Of a stretch of DNA of 64,000 bases, positions 25,149-33,403 are shown piece after piece. Below the pieces are notes generated by a model. It searched no databases, was not told the origin of the DNA, and saw only the letters and a program-made list of their open reading frames with translations. This DNA comes from Thiofilum sp. (GTDB taxonomy: Bacteria; Pseudomonadota; Gammaproteobacteria; Thiotrichales; Thiotrichaceae): contig NZ_JADJTF010000004.1 in assembly GCF_016711335.1 (NCBI RefSeq), forward strand, positions 124,001 through 188,000, written 5' to 3'. The position numbers and the translations under genes are program-made. Numbering within the stretch: position 1 is the first letter of the stretch; each line of letters starts with the position of its first letter.

Positions 25149-25828
25149 AAGAGAGGGAAGCGCTTGCTATGTTTTAGCTATAAAAGAACCCCTGTTATTG
25201 GCAATATAACAGGGGCAAGGCAGTATACTCAGATAAAAATAATTAACTGAGTGAACATATAGAAAAAAACAACTATTTTACAAATTAAAAAATCAAACTA
25301 TAAGCATTAATTATTCGATGTCATTGTCAACTATTAGTGGTTTTTACGGAGCTACTATACAGGTAAAGTTAAGTACTTGTATTTCATAGGTTAATTTTAA
25401 TTAAATTTCATTAAGCTACTAAACGGTTAGTAAAAATATTAATTAATAACTCCCCTTCAGCTAATCATGACTAATTAATTGATTAATTGAAAGGAAATAG
25501 AATTAGCAGGTTAAATAGTAAAATCTTCACGTTGATTTTTATATTTGTATGCTACTTGAAGGGTATGGATGCTCTAAAGTATTATATTTAACTTAAAGAA
25601 AACAATCTTGCTAAAATAATTAATTGAAATTTAAAGTTAAAAGTATTTTGTTAAATTAATCTAATAAAGTATTACCTGCTGATGACTACTTTAGTCTGCT
25701 GAATAATGCCTTTTACTTATCTCTCATATCAGACTTTTGTTGGGATGTTTTATGCTAAGTCTAGGGTTAGAGGGTATGTTTATACTTAACCAGTAATGAG
25801 TAGATATTAAATAATTGAGGCATCAGAA
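25149..25828. other. 680-base non-coding A/T-rich region
   Basis: No convincing coding frame is present. A 10-base-pair hairpin with 7-base loop lies at 25189-25215 (CCCCTGTTAT and ATAACAGGGG) shortly after the orphan gene; its T-run is on the complementary side. The rest is low-complexity A/T-rich DNA leading to the RiPP precursor gene and probably contains its promoter. Confidence 0.6.
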
Positions 25829-26353
25829 ATGACTGGAATTTTTAAATATCAAGTACCCAATCGTACTATTCATACTAATCAACATCAAGATAAAGTTAAT
25901 AATAGTCATGGTCATAGTCAAATTATTAAGAATAATGCTGCTATTAACTTAAATGATTTTAGTGCTTTTTTAATTAATCTGATTCAAATGCTTATCCAAT
26001 TGATCGGTAGACCGAACAATAACGTCACGACATTAGCGGTAGGTGAGGAAGATGGTGGTATGCCTCCTACTCACGGTCATAATGGCTCTACGGTAACTAC
26101 CCTAGCTATAGGCGAGGAGGATGGAGGCATAAACCCACCACCGGCTGTAGGTACTACCGAAGCGATGGGTGAGGAAGATGGTGGTATGGTAACTACTCAA
26201 GCCCTAGGTGAAGAGGATGGCGGAACCATTACGACCTATGCAATAGGTGAAGAAGATGGTGGTATGGCAACCACTTTAGCGGTAGGTGAAGAGGATGGCG
26301 GTATAGCGACCACTTTAGCGGTGGGTGAAGAGGACGGTAGCTGGAAAGGCTAA
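25829..26353 (+). CDS. Graspetide (plesiocin-like) RiPP precursor with seven core repeats
   Basis: The 174-residue product has a ~66-residue leader, including a hydrophobic NDFSAFLINLIQMLIQLIG segment (about 42-60). Seven copies of the core TTxAxGEEDGG follow, starting at Thr67, 90, 109, 122, 135, 148 and 161. The last five are spaced exactly 13 residues apart. The TTxxxxEE pattern is that of group 2 graspetides such as plesiocin, in which an ATP-grasp ligase joins Thr hydroxyls to Glu side chains as macrolactones. The next gene is an ATP-grasp ligase. No protease or exporter is adjacent. The last repeat ends with GSWKG rather than GG. The family call comes from motif and partner; the modification is inferred. 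Confidence 0.85.
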   Translation: MTGIFKYQVPNRTIHTNQHQDKVNNSHGHSQIIKNNAAINLNDFSAFLINLIQMLIQLIGRPNNNVTTLAVGEEDGGMPPTHGHNGSTVTTLAIGEEDGGINPPPAVGTTEAMGEEDGGMVTTQALGEEDGGTITTYAIGEEDGGMATTLAVGEEDGGIATTLAVGEEDGSWKG

Positions 26354-26359
26354 GTGCTT

Positions 26360-27322
26360 ATGCAAACCACCGTTTTAGTGATCGGCTATCCGACCCAAAC
26401 CCAAACTAAACATCAAATTAAACACCTCCAACAAGCTGGTGCTCAAGTTATCGTCATTGATCCTTATGGGGATGAGGGTACTTACGCCTCATTAGCATGG
26501 GAGCAAGAGCGCCTTATTTGGGCAGAACAAGCGTTGCCTTTCAGCACCTTAAATAGCGTATTGCTTTGTGCTAATGCGCCTGAATACCCTACTGAAGCGG
26601 CGTTTCAAACTCAACAGCCGCCTCATTTGAGTTGGGAGGATTGGTTTCAACATTATGGGACACAGCGTGATCGTAGCGATAGCTTGTTAAGCTTAGTCCT
26701 GACCTTAGAGCAATTAGGTATCCCCTGCTTTAATCCGCCTAGTAAAAGCCAACTCTCGCGGCGTAAGCCTTATCAATTACACCTGATGCGCTCAGTCGGG
26801 TGTCAATTGCCCCAAACTTTAATTACTAATGATGCTACAGCGGCAGCCAACTTCATTAAGCAGCAAGGGGCTTGTATTGTAAAACCCGCTGCGGGTGGTT
26901 CTTTGACTTTATCAGCTAATGCTTTATTAGAGCAGGATGAATTGAAGCATTTGGCCGCCCCCGCGATTTTTCAACAGCGTATTAGGGGGCGGGACATTCG
27001 TGTAGTGGTGATTGAGGGTGAAGTAGTCTCTAGCGCTATTATTGATATAGCAGAAGATACTTTGGATTTTCGCGGTGATAGTACCTATCAACAAGGTAAA
27101 GCTCACTATATTGAGGTCACTTTACCGCAGGAAGTCATCGCTCAATGCCAAAGAGCGGCTCAAGTAGTAGGTTTGCGCTTAGCAGGCATTGATATTCGTG
27201 TCACCCCCGATCATGAATACTTTTTATTAGAGTGTAACTCCAGCCCTATTTATTTAGATGTGGAGTACAAACTAGGTCATCCCATTACGAAGTCTTTAGT
27301 TAATGCTTTAACCGCTAAGTAG
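26360..27322 (+). CDS. ATP-grasp ligase, probable graspetide synthetase
   Basis: The ~320-residue ATP-grasp protein is RimK/MdnC-sized. Visible motifs are CIVKPAAGGS (nucleotide-binding lysine and glycine loop), FQQRIRGRDIRVVVIEGEVVSSAII, a basic FRGDSTYQQGKAHY, and FLLECNSSPIYLDVEYKLG with Glu and Asn as Mg-ATP ligands. It starts seven bases after the precursor stop (ATG at 26360; an overlapping GTG at 26354 is possible), so the two are translationally coupled. The expected role is ester crosslinking of Thr to Glu in the seven cores. A RimK-like glutamate ligase is the alternative, but the TTxxxxEE substrate next door favours graspetide chemistry. Confidence 0.85.
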   Translation: MQTTVLVIGYPTQTQTKHQIKHLQQAGAQVIVIDPYGDEGTYASLAWEQERLIWAEQALPFSTLNSVLLCANAPEYPTEAAFQTQQPPHLSWEDWFQHYGTQRDRSDSLLSLVLTLEQLGIPCFNPPSKSQLSRRKPYQLHLMRSVGCQLPQTLITNDATAAANFIKQQGACIVKPAAGGSLTLSANALLEQDELKHLAAPAIFQQRIRGRDIRVVVIEGEVVSSAIIDIAEDTLDFRGDSTYQQGKAHYIEVTLPQEVIAQCQRAAQVVGLRLAGIDIRVTPDHEYFLLECNSSPIYLDVEYKLGHPITKSLVNALTAK

Positions 27323-27330
27323 TCGTTCAT

Positions 27331-27434
27331 AAAGTTATCGAGTATTCCTTCCGCAGTCGCTGTGAATACATCCTTGTACGCTTCAAGGCGGCATCCCTGC
27401 CGCCAAGACTGCTCCAGAAATACCCGATAACTTT
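27331..27434. repeat. Hairpin repeat element, copy 1
   Basis: This ~104-base element lies in the convergent gap between the ATP-grasp gene and panD. Its ends pair (AAAGTTATCGAGTATT with AATACCCGATAACTTT, one mismatch). A second inner hairpin has arms GGCGGCA and TGCCGCC with loop TCCC. The core from the arms inward is nearly identical to copy 2, but the outer arms differ while still pairing with each other. It could act as terminator, as a structured RNA, or as a small non-autonomous mobile repeat. Confidence 0.75.
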
Positions 27435-27503
27435 CACTCAAGTACTTAAGCGTTAGCAGCTTTATCTCAAGGTTCGAGCATTGAATCTTGAGACAATAAA
27501 TAG

Positions 27504-27881
27504 TTAAACCAGCACGGGTGCTGTTTCACCCGCTTTTTCAGTTAAGTACATGACAAAGCGATTATTTTTATCAACTAAGATTGCTGTTGGCTCAATACGT
27601 TTATCGGAGAGTTCAAAACCCATGATAATAATTTCTTCGCCCTGTTTAATTAAATGAGCCGCCGCTCCATTAACACACACTACTCCAGAGCCACGTTCCC
27701 CCCGAATGGTATAAGTTTCTAGCCGTGCGCCAGAGGTATTACTTACCACTAATACCTTTTCGCCAATATCCAAGCCACATTGATCCAGCAAATCTTCGTC
27801 AATAGTGATACTCCCCACATAGTCCACATTGGCTTCGGTCACGGTAGCTTTGTGAATTTTAGAACGTAAATACCAACGCAT
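27504..27881 (-). CDS. panD: Aspartate 1-decarboxylase proenzyme
   Basis: PanD converts aspartate to beta-alanine for pantothenate and coenzyme A synthesis. The 125-residue proenzyme matches the family throughout. It begins with LRSKIHKATVTEANVDYVGSITID, where the Gly-Ser bond is the self-cleavage site giving the pyruvoyl group. NTSGARLETYTIRGERGSGVVCVNGAAAHL and GEEIIIMGF follow. It is the third gene of a parA-RHH-panD string, four bases after the RHH gene, an unexpected partner for a biosynthetic enzyme. Confidence 0.95.
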   Translation of the reverse strand: MRWYLRSKIHKATVTEANVDYVGSITIDEDLLDQCGLDIGEKVLVVSNTSGARLETYTIRGERGSGVVCVNGAAAHLIKQGEEIIIMGFELSDKRIEPTAILVDKNNRFVMYLTEKAGETAPVLV

Positions 27882-27885
27882 TCCC

Positions 27886-28158
27886 TTACTCCTCTAAACC
27901 TAAATCACGTCTGGCTTGTTGTAACATGACAAAACGAATATAACCCAATTGGCTACGTCCAGTTTTGGCGGCGGCGCGTTCTAATAAATCACTTTCGTAT
28001 TCATTTAAAGGTAGCGTCATGGCTTTATGCTTTTGGCGGCTGTGCGGGTCTGGAGTTTTGGCAGGTTGGGGCGCTGGTTTTACGGGTATTTCAGCGCCTG
28101 CAACAAAACGCTCAATAGCATCGGCACTAGCGGTTTGGGGAGTACGTTTAGTCACCAT
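27886..28158 (-). CDS. Ribbon-helix-helix-like partition partner
   Basis: The 90-residue protein has a disordered Pro/Lys-rich N-terminus and a C-terminal domain MTLPLNEYESDLLERAAAKTGRSQLGYIRFVMLQQARRDL that fits a ribbon-helix-helix fold (strand then two helices). Its start overlaps the parA stop. Small RHH proteins of this type act as centromere-binding partners of ParA on plasmids (ParG/Omega style). No centromere repeats were identified. Confidence 0.6.
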   Translation of the reverse strand: MVTKRTPQTASADAIERFVAGAEIPVKPAPQPAKTPDPHSRQKHKAMTLPLNEYESDLLERAAAKTGRSQLGYIRFVMLQQARRDLGLEE

Positions 28159-28796
28159 TAGAATAACTCCTTCATTAAATCCTGAATCTCTTGTTGAGCT
28201 TTTTCATTATCCATCTCAATCACACCGCGTCCGAGTCCCATAGAGTCACGGTATACTTTGCGATCATGAATTTTAACCGGTAATAATTTAATACTAGGAA
28301 AGTCGGCTAAATAATCCCGTGCCTCAGCCTCCTCTTTAACTGCTGGATTAGTAGGAACCATGGTCAATAAACCATACACAGTTAGAGTAGGATTCAGATC
28401 TTTAGCCTGAGTAATGACTTCCTGCATATAGTGCATAGTGTCTAAATCAGGCTGTGAGGGACGAAAGGGAATCAGCAAAATATTCGCCGCGAGCATACCA
28501 GTGCGCAGTTCACGACTGTCCCGCCCTGCTGCATCGACAATCACATACTCGTAACGCTTATTTAAATCTAATAAAGTTTCACGAATACCGTCATACTTTT
28601 GTACACAATGGACAGGAGGCAAGCTGTGCTCCCCTACCCTATCACCCGCCCAATTCGCAGCGGTACATTGACGATCAGCATCGACCAAAACCACATCTTT
28701 ACCTGCATGTGCTAAGGCTGCACTAATATTGGCGGCAAGAGTGGATTTACCACAGCCACCTTTTTGACTGCCAATTAATAAAATAGTCATAGCCAA
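28158..28796 (-). CDS. parA: ParA-family partition ATPase
   Basis: This is a deviant Walker ATPase of 212 residues: MTILLIGSQKGGCGKSTLAANISAAL with the KGGxGKST signature, VVLVDADRQCTAANW (Walker A' region), and YVIVDAAGRDSRELRTGM (Walker B and switch). It has no N-terminal DNA-binding domain, so it is of the short ParA class that pairs with a small RHH protein, present directly downstream. It would position and segregate the replicon whose initiator lies 26 kb away. An ATG two codons later (MTILL) is an alternative start. Confidence 0.9.
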   Translation of the reverse strand: MAMTILLIGSQKGGCGKSTLAANISAALAHAGKDVVLVDADRQCTAANWAGDRVGEHSLPPVHCVQKYDGIRETLLDLNKRYEYVIVDAAGRDSRELRTGMLAANILLIPFRPSQPDLDTMHYMQEVITQAKDLNPTLTVYGLLTMVPTNPAVKEEAEARDYLADFPSIKLLPVKIHDRKVYRDSMGLGRGVIEMDNEKAQQEIQDLMKELF

Positions 28797-28906
28797 TACT
28801 CAATTGCTTAATAGTGTGTGGCGTAGTATAACTAAATCAGTGTTTATTGCATACCATTACAGTACTAAAATAATTATTTAAAAGTACTTAATAGGTATCT
28901 AAGTGG

Positions 28907-28912
28907 TATAAT
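28907..28912 (+). promoter_or_regulatory. TATAAT -10 element before dinD
   Basis: A consensus -10 box lies 28 bases upstream of the dinD ATG, with only a weak -35 (TACTTA around 28885). AGTACT elements flank it. No clear LexA box of the CTGT-N8-ACAG type was seen. Confidence 0.4.
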
Positions 28913-28939
28913 CAAAGTACTTCAGCAATAGGATAGTCT

Positions 28940-29782
28940 ATGACCGAGCTAACCCCTACCCCTAGTTTTGAATCTATCCGCCATATGGATGAGGATGGGC
29001 ATGAATTTTGGTATGCGCGTGATTTGCAACCGCTACTCGCTTATGCCAGTTGGGATAAATTTAAGCGCGTGATTGAAAAGGCGATGCTTGCATGTAGTCA
29101 GTCGGGGCAATCAGTACCCGATCATTTTTCCCAAACGGGAAAAATGATTACTTTAGGCAAAGGCGCACAGCGTGAAGTCTTGGATTATTGTTTATCGCGC
29201 TATGCCTGCTATTTAATCGTACAAAATGCTGATCCTAGTAAGCCCATTATTGCCCAAGGTCAAACCTATTTTGCCGTGCAAACGCGCCGCCAAGAGTTGG
29301 CCGATCAGGCTGATTTTCAGCAATTAACCGAAGACCAAAAGCGCCTCTATCTGCGCCAAGAATTACGCTCGCATAATAAGCAATTAGTTGAAGCGGCTCA
29401 GCAAGCAGGTGTTGAGACCGATCTGGATTTCGCGGTATTCCAAAATCACGGCTATCAAGGTCTATACGGTGGTATGAGCGCTAAGGATATTCACGCTCAT
29501 AAGGGCTTAAAAAAGGGACAAAAGATCTTAGATCATATGGGATCTACTGAGTTAGCAGCTAACCTATTCCGCGCTACCCAAACCGAAGATAAATTGCGTC
29601 GTGAGGGTATTCAAGGCAAGGCTCAAGCCAATCAAACTCACTATCAAGTAGGACGTGAAGTGCGCGATACCATCCAGCGCTTAGGTGGAACTATGCCGGA
29701 GCATTTGCCTACCCCAGAGGAAAGTATTACTACCCTAGAGCAAAACCAACGCACTCCTCAGCTCAAATTAGAGGATGAATAG
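28940..29782 (+). CDS. dinD: DinD-like DNA damage-inducible protein
   Basis: The 280-residue protein matches DinD: an N-terminal BRO-N-like domain (FESIRHMDEDGHEFWYARDLQPLLAYASWDKFKRVIEKAM), YCLSRYACYLIVQNADPSKPIIAQGQTYFAVQTRRQEL, and a C-terminal KDIHAHKGLKKGQKILDHMGSTELAANLFRATQTEDKL. DinD inhibits RecA filament activity in E. coli and is SOS induced. It is divergent from the parA operon. No LexA operator is obvious. Such proteins are frequent on plasmids and phages. Confidence 0.88.
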   Translation: MTELTPTPSFESIRHMDEDGHEFWYARDLQPLLAYASWDKFKRVIEKAMLACSQSGQSVPDHFSQTGKMITLGKGAQREVLDYCLSRYACYLIVQNADPSKPIIAQGQTYFAVQTRRQELADQADFQQLTEDQKRLYLRQELRSHNKQLVEAAQQAGVETDLDFAVFQNHGYQGLYGGMSAKDIHAHKGLKKGQKILDHMGSTELAANLFRATQTEDKLRREGIQGKAQANQTHYQVGREVRDTIQRLGGTMPEHLPTPEESITTLEQNQRTPQLKLEDE

Positions 29783-29820
29783 TAAGCCAATCTCCTATTC
29801 CTGAGCGTAAGTACTTGATT

Positions 29821-29926
29821 CAAAGTAATCGTGTATTTCCTCCGCAGCCGTTGTGAATACGTCCCTGTACGCTTCAAGGCGGCATTCTTGCCGCCAAGAC
29901 TGCTCCAGAAACACACGATTACTTTG
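29821..29926. repeat. Hairpin repeat element, copy 2
   Basis: This second copy of the element at 27331 starts 39 bases after the dinD stop. The outer arms are CAAAGTAATCGTGT and ACACGATTACTTTG, differing from copy 1 at matching positions so that pairing is kept. The core, including CCGCAG(C/T)CG, TGTACGCTTCAA and the inner GGCGGCA/TGCCGCC hairpin, is nearly unchanged. The remainder of the gap to aroQ (29927-30466) is A/T-rich, with a CGTACCGGTACG palindrome at 30070-30081 and AGTACT elements but no gene. Confidence 0.75.
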
Positions 29927-30466
29927 AGCTAGATTATGTAACAAGGATTTTTGCTATATGGCTTGGAGCTAGACCTAACTCGATGTGCTTCTCACCTAAG
30001 CTCTAATTTGGTTCGTAAAAGGTTCTGCTATGTTGAAAGCTATACTCCCTTACTCTCACTCATCATAAATACCGTACCGGTACGCTAGATAAAAGGCTTG
30101 GTACAGTATAGGTACGCATCCAGTAAAAGAGCTTAAATAAGGAGTTTGTTAAAATTACTAGAGCAATAATTCGGTTTAAGTTCACTTTTTACTTTACCCT
30201 AAGTCATTACATTAGGCAAGAGTAGAGGCTACTATTTTAGTACTTAAAAAGTATCAATTAAGTATTGATAAAGCATTGAAATGGTTATTTTAAGTGTAAA
30301 TATACTACTGTAGTTAAACTTATTAGGTATTATTTAGGTATATTAAAAATACCTAAAAAGTACTGCTTTAGTAAGAACCAGCTTTATGATAGCTTTGAGA
30401 GTTACTTGCCAGTTCACAGTAGAACTAGGCATGATGTTGGTTTTTATATTGAGAGTAGTGGTGCGA

Positions 30467-30928
30467 ATGAAGCGTGTGTTAATCCTGAATGGTCCGAACT
30501 TAAATTTATTAGGTCAACGTGAGCCGACCCAGTATGGTCATCAAACCTTAGCCGATGTAGAACAATTATGTCGTGAGACGGGAGCACGTTTAGGCTTGGC
30601 AGTAGAGTGCTTGCAAAGTAATCATGAGGGGGTATTGATCGATGCTATTCATGAGGCGGGTAGGGGAGTGAAAGCAGGGCAGGTACTAGGAGTGGTATTT
30701 AATGCCGGCGCTTACACTCATACCTCAATTGCGTTGCAAGATGCGATTAAGGGGGCGGAAGTGCCAGTGATTGAGGTGCATATTTCTAATGTGCATGCAC
30801 GCGAAGCTTTCCGCCATCATTCTTGGATTTCACCCGTGGCGGCAGGCATTGTGGTGGGCTTTGGGGTTGAGGGGTATGTATTAGGTATTGAGGGGCTAGC
30901 GCGTAAGCTAGGTTATCAAGCTAGTTAA
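30467..30928 (+). CDS. aroQ: 3-dehydroquinate dehydratase, type II
   Basis: AroQ performs the third step of the shikimate pathway. The sequence begins MKRVLILNGPNLNLLGQREPTQYGHQTL, with the flexible-loop Arg and catalytic Tyr of type II enzymes. It continues LQSNHEGVLIDAIHEA, FNAGAYTHTSIALQDAI, PVIEVHISNVHAREAFRHHSWISPVAAGIVVGFG. The ATG at 30467 gives the exact family start (153 aa); the open frame extends upstream to 30386 without homology. It is usually beside accB in chromosomes, but here it stands alone on what looks like a secondary replicon. Confidence 0.95.
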   Translation: MKRVLILNGPNLNLLGQREPTQYGHQTLADVEQLCRETGARLGLAVECLQSNHEGVLIDAIHEAGRGVKAGQVLGVVFNAGAYTHTSIALQDAIKGAEVPVIEVHISNVHAREAFRHHSWISPVAAGIVVGFGVEGYVLGIEGLARKLGYQAS

Positions 30929-30938
30929 TACTATTAAA

Positions 30939-30964
30939 GTACTCTTATTGTAGTTTAAGAGTAC
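30939..30964. terminator. Hairpin between aroQ and the macro-domain gene
   Basis: Arms GTACTCTTA and TAAGAGTAC enclose an 8-base loop, ten bases after the aroQ stop and facing a convergent gene. A two-way terminator is likely, though no strong T-run follows. Confidence 0.45.
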
Positions 30965-30999
30965 AATTACAGTACTAAAAATATACTTAAATAGTATAT

Positions 31000-31284
31000 T
31001 TACACATTTCTAGTTATATCCTTGCTAGCTAGTAGCTGTTGATAAAGCTTAAAATCACTTTCCATAAAACAACAAAAAATTATTTGCTCAATTGTGGTAT
31101 TGGGCACAATACTTAGAGTGACATTGATCGCAATATCTGCTGCTTGCTCCGGTGGATAACGATAAATACCTGTGCTAATACATGGAAAGGCAAGAGTTTT
31201 AATTTCATGTTGTTGAGCCAGTTCTATTGCATCTACTTCAAGTTTAGTAATATCACCTTGTATAGCTATTAAGCGCTGTGGCAT
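31000..31284 (-). pseudogene. Macro-domain gene with in-frame internal deletion
   Basis: The product starts like an ADP-ribose-binding macro domain (MPQRLIAIQGDITKLEVDAI) and ends like one (IKTLAFPCISTGIYRYPPEQAADIAINVTL). The ~80-90 residues usually between them are missing, including the NAAN and GGGVDGAIH motifs that bind and hydrolyse ADP-ribose. The join after VDAI stays in frame, giving 94 residues. A working macro domain seems impossible, so it is called a pseudogene, although the protein may still be made. Confidence 0.7.
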
Positions 31285-31376
31285 AAACTTTCTCGTTTTT
31301 TGAGCAAAAAATAATATTGAGCCTCTTTCATTACACTATTAAGATAATTGAAAATTAATACAGGGGCTTATTATTC

Positions 31377-32759
31377 ATGAATATTATTAATAAAAAACCA
31401 AATTTATTAGAAAAGAGCTTATTATTAGCTTGTATTTTAGGTGGAGTTAGTGCTCCAGTATTTAATGTTAGTGCTGACGACACTATCATATACCCTAGTA
31501 CCATTATGCCTAATTTTACTGAGCTAAATACTGAGCAACAAACACTAGGGTTTTTGCGTTTTGAGGTAGAGTACATGATAAAGGCAATGCCTCTCACCAC
31601 TGAACGTTTGAAGCAAGTTGCACAGTATTTTAATGCTAACGATGACGATAAAGCGCGAGCCGCTTTAGATAGTGCGGCGATTACTCAAGAGCAAACTACC
31701 TTATTATCTCAGTTACCTCAACAACCACAACTACAAGCTAAACTAGATGATTTAGCGACCGAATTAATTTTATTAGCCAGTCTCACTGAAATAGATACCA
31801 CATTGGGCAAGCAACGCATTGCTAAAGCCAGTGAGTATTTTGAGCAAGCGCTAAAATCGGGTCGGACACCAGAGCGTCTATATGAATATGCACGTTTCTT
31901 ACAGAGAAATAATAAATCTGAGCAAGCAGAGCCATTTCTAGTAGAGGCTGTGGCTCTGCTGCGTAAGCAAGCTACTTCAGATCCTAATCTTCTCCCCAAC
32001 TTGATACCCCTATTAGATGAGTTAGGTAGCATTAAGCAGGCTAAGCCTTCTCAAGCAGCAGAAGCATACTCACTCTATGTAGACGCTTTATCTATTAACC
32101 GCCGCTTTTTAGCTAAGCATCCTGAATCGGTATCCTCTTTCCCTGTGCTATTCAGTAGTTTGTCTGAGTTGGTACAGGTTGATGCAAGTTATACCAGTAA
32201 AGTAGAGGCTTTGTATAAAGAGGTTATTAATGATCTGCGCCCGCTAGTAAACAGTGCACCAGAGGTTTTACCTACCTTAGCACAATTGCTTAATTCGCAA
32301 TCTGTCATGATTACCCAAAATAATACGACTCATCGTCAGGCTGAGATCGAGGAACTTTATAAGGAAGCGCTTGAAATCTATCGTAAATTAGCCACTACTA
32401 AACCGGATGACTATCTGTCTTATGTATCCATGATGTTAGGCAATCTGGGTTTTTTAATTAGCTCAGATAAGACGCGTAAAGAAGAGGCCGAAAAGCTACT
32501 ACTAGAGGCATTAAGTATCAGCCGTCAATTGTCAGCTACTCATCCAGATGCTTATATCCGTAATGTTTTCCAAAAAATGGATGTGATCAGGCTTTTAGAT
32601 GGGCTAGGAAGAGTTCATATGAAGTGGAATGAGCCGCAAAAAGCGCGAGCCTATCTACAAGAAGCGTCTGATTTGATACAGCCTTTAGTAAAAACTCAAC
32701 CTGAGCAATATAAAGAGCAAGCCAAAAACATCCAAGAGGCACTAGCCCAATTCAATTAA
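31377..32759 (+). CDS. Exported tetratricopeptide-repeat protein
   Basis: The 460-residue protein has an N-terminal signal-like segment (about 11-33, LEKSLLLACILGGVSAPVFNVSA). Helical repeats with TPR spacing follow: RIAKASEYFEQALKSGRTPERLYEYARFLQR, AEAYSLYVDALSINRRFLAKHPE, AEIEELYKEALEIYRKLATTKPDD, AEKLLLEALSISRQLSATHPD, ARAYLQEASDLIQPLVKTQPE. Such proteins scaffold protein contacts; the partner is unknown. It is transcribed alone, ending at a strong hairpin (32775-32804). Confidence 0.7.
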   Translation: MNIINKKPNLLEKSLLLACILGGVSAPVFNVSADDTIIYPSTIMPNFTELNTEQQTLGFLRFEVEYMIKAMPLTTERLKQVAQYFNANDDDKARAALDSAAITQEQTTLLSQLPQQPQLQAKLDDLATELILLASLTEIDTTLGKQRIAKASEYFEQALKSGRTPERLYEYARFLQRNNKSEQAEPFLVEAVALLRKQATSDPNLLPNLIPLLDELGSIKQAKPSQAAEAYSLYVDALSINRRFLAKHPESVSSFPVLFSSLSELVQVDASYTSKVEALYKEVINDLRPLVNSAPEVLPTLAQLLNSQSVMITQNNTTHRQAEIEELYKEALEIYRKLATTKPDDYLSYVSMMLGNLGFLISSDKTRKEEAEKLLLEALSISRQLSATHPDAYIRNVFQKMDVIRLLDGLGRVHMKWNEPQKARAYLQEASDLIQPLVKTQPEQYKEQAKNIQEALAQFN

Positions 32760-32774
32760 TTATCCCCATCTTCC

Positions 32775-32804
32775 GTGTAACAGCTTAGAGTACGGCTGTT
32801 ACAC
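32775..32804 (+). terminator. Hairpin after the TPR gene
   Basis: Ten-base arms GTGTAACAGC and GCTGTTACAC with a 10-base loop begin 16 bases after the TPR stop. Only a short T-rich tail follows. Confidence 0.5.
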
Positions 32805-32928
32805 TTCATCTAAAAATTGCTCGGTACTCTTGACCCTTAATCACTGCATCGACTACTCTGCCCATTCCTATCACTAACGCTGCTAGACATCAGTCCCCTA
32901 GCAGATAACTTAAAATCGACTGTGGTTA

Positions 32929-33153
32929 ATGTTTATATGTGAAAATTGTAACGTTCAAATTCCCGCCTCTATTCCTTCTTATCTTTACACAGTGGCGACT
33001 CGCCCTAAATTTTATCCTAGACGTTTAAAAGCTAATCACTTTCGTGCTGACGGTCGTATCCAGCATGCTGATGATGCGGGTGGCAGTGGTGCTGAAATAG
33101 CTAAGCAATTGCGCGTGTGTCGTAGCTGTTACGATACTTTAAACACTTATTGA
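32929..33153 (+). CDS. Small zinc-ribbon-like protein
   Basis: The 74-residue product has Cys-x-x-Cys pairs at both ends (MFICENCNVQIP and RVCRSCYDTL), the layout of a zinc ribbon, with a basic middle (RPKFYPRRLKANHFR). Two metal-binding knuckles brought together would make one zinc site. The family was not recognised. It is followed by a hairpin at 33165-33190 (TTGGGTAGG and CCTACCCAA). Confidence 0.55.
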   Translation: MFICENCNVQIPASIPSYLYTVATRPKFYPRRLKANHFRADGRIQHADDAGGSGAEIAKQLRVCRSCYDTLNTY

Positions 33154-33164
33154 TCAACATCCCT

Positions 33165-33190
33165 TTGGGTAGGTAGACATGCCTACCCAA
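33165..33190 (+). terminator. Hairpin after the zinc-ribbon gene
   Basis: Nine-base arms TTGGGTAGG and CCTACCCAA with an 8-base loop lie 12 bases after the stop. No long T-run follows. The rest of the gap to 33403 shows nothing recognisable. Confidence 0.5.
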
Positions 33191-33403
33191 GCTTTCATAA
33201 GCATATCTAATTCACTAATTAGTATATTTTTCCATGTATAAGAAAATTTATACCGTCCAAACAGCACGCTTATTACGGATTGCTGATTACCCCGCATACT
33301 CACTCTCAATCCTAAGCCCTAAAGATACTGGATATGCTGTTGAATCGTTCCTCTGATTGTAGGAATGACTGTATACAAACCCCGACATAAGTGCTAAATC
33401 ACC

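Noticed and set aside
25189..25215. Strong hairpin after the orphan gene as a rho-independent terminator
   Set aside because: The T-run is on the wrong side for the plus-strand gene and no minus-strand gene ends there; kept only as part of the non-coding region.
30070..30081. CGTACCGGTACG palindrome as an operator or attachment site
   Set aside because: Short, single in the gap, and a nearly identical GTACCGGTAC occurs inside the APH-like gene, so chance is adequate.
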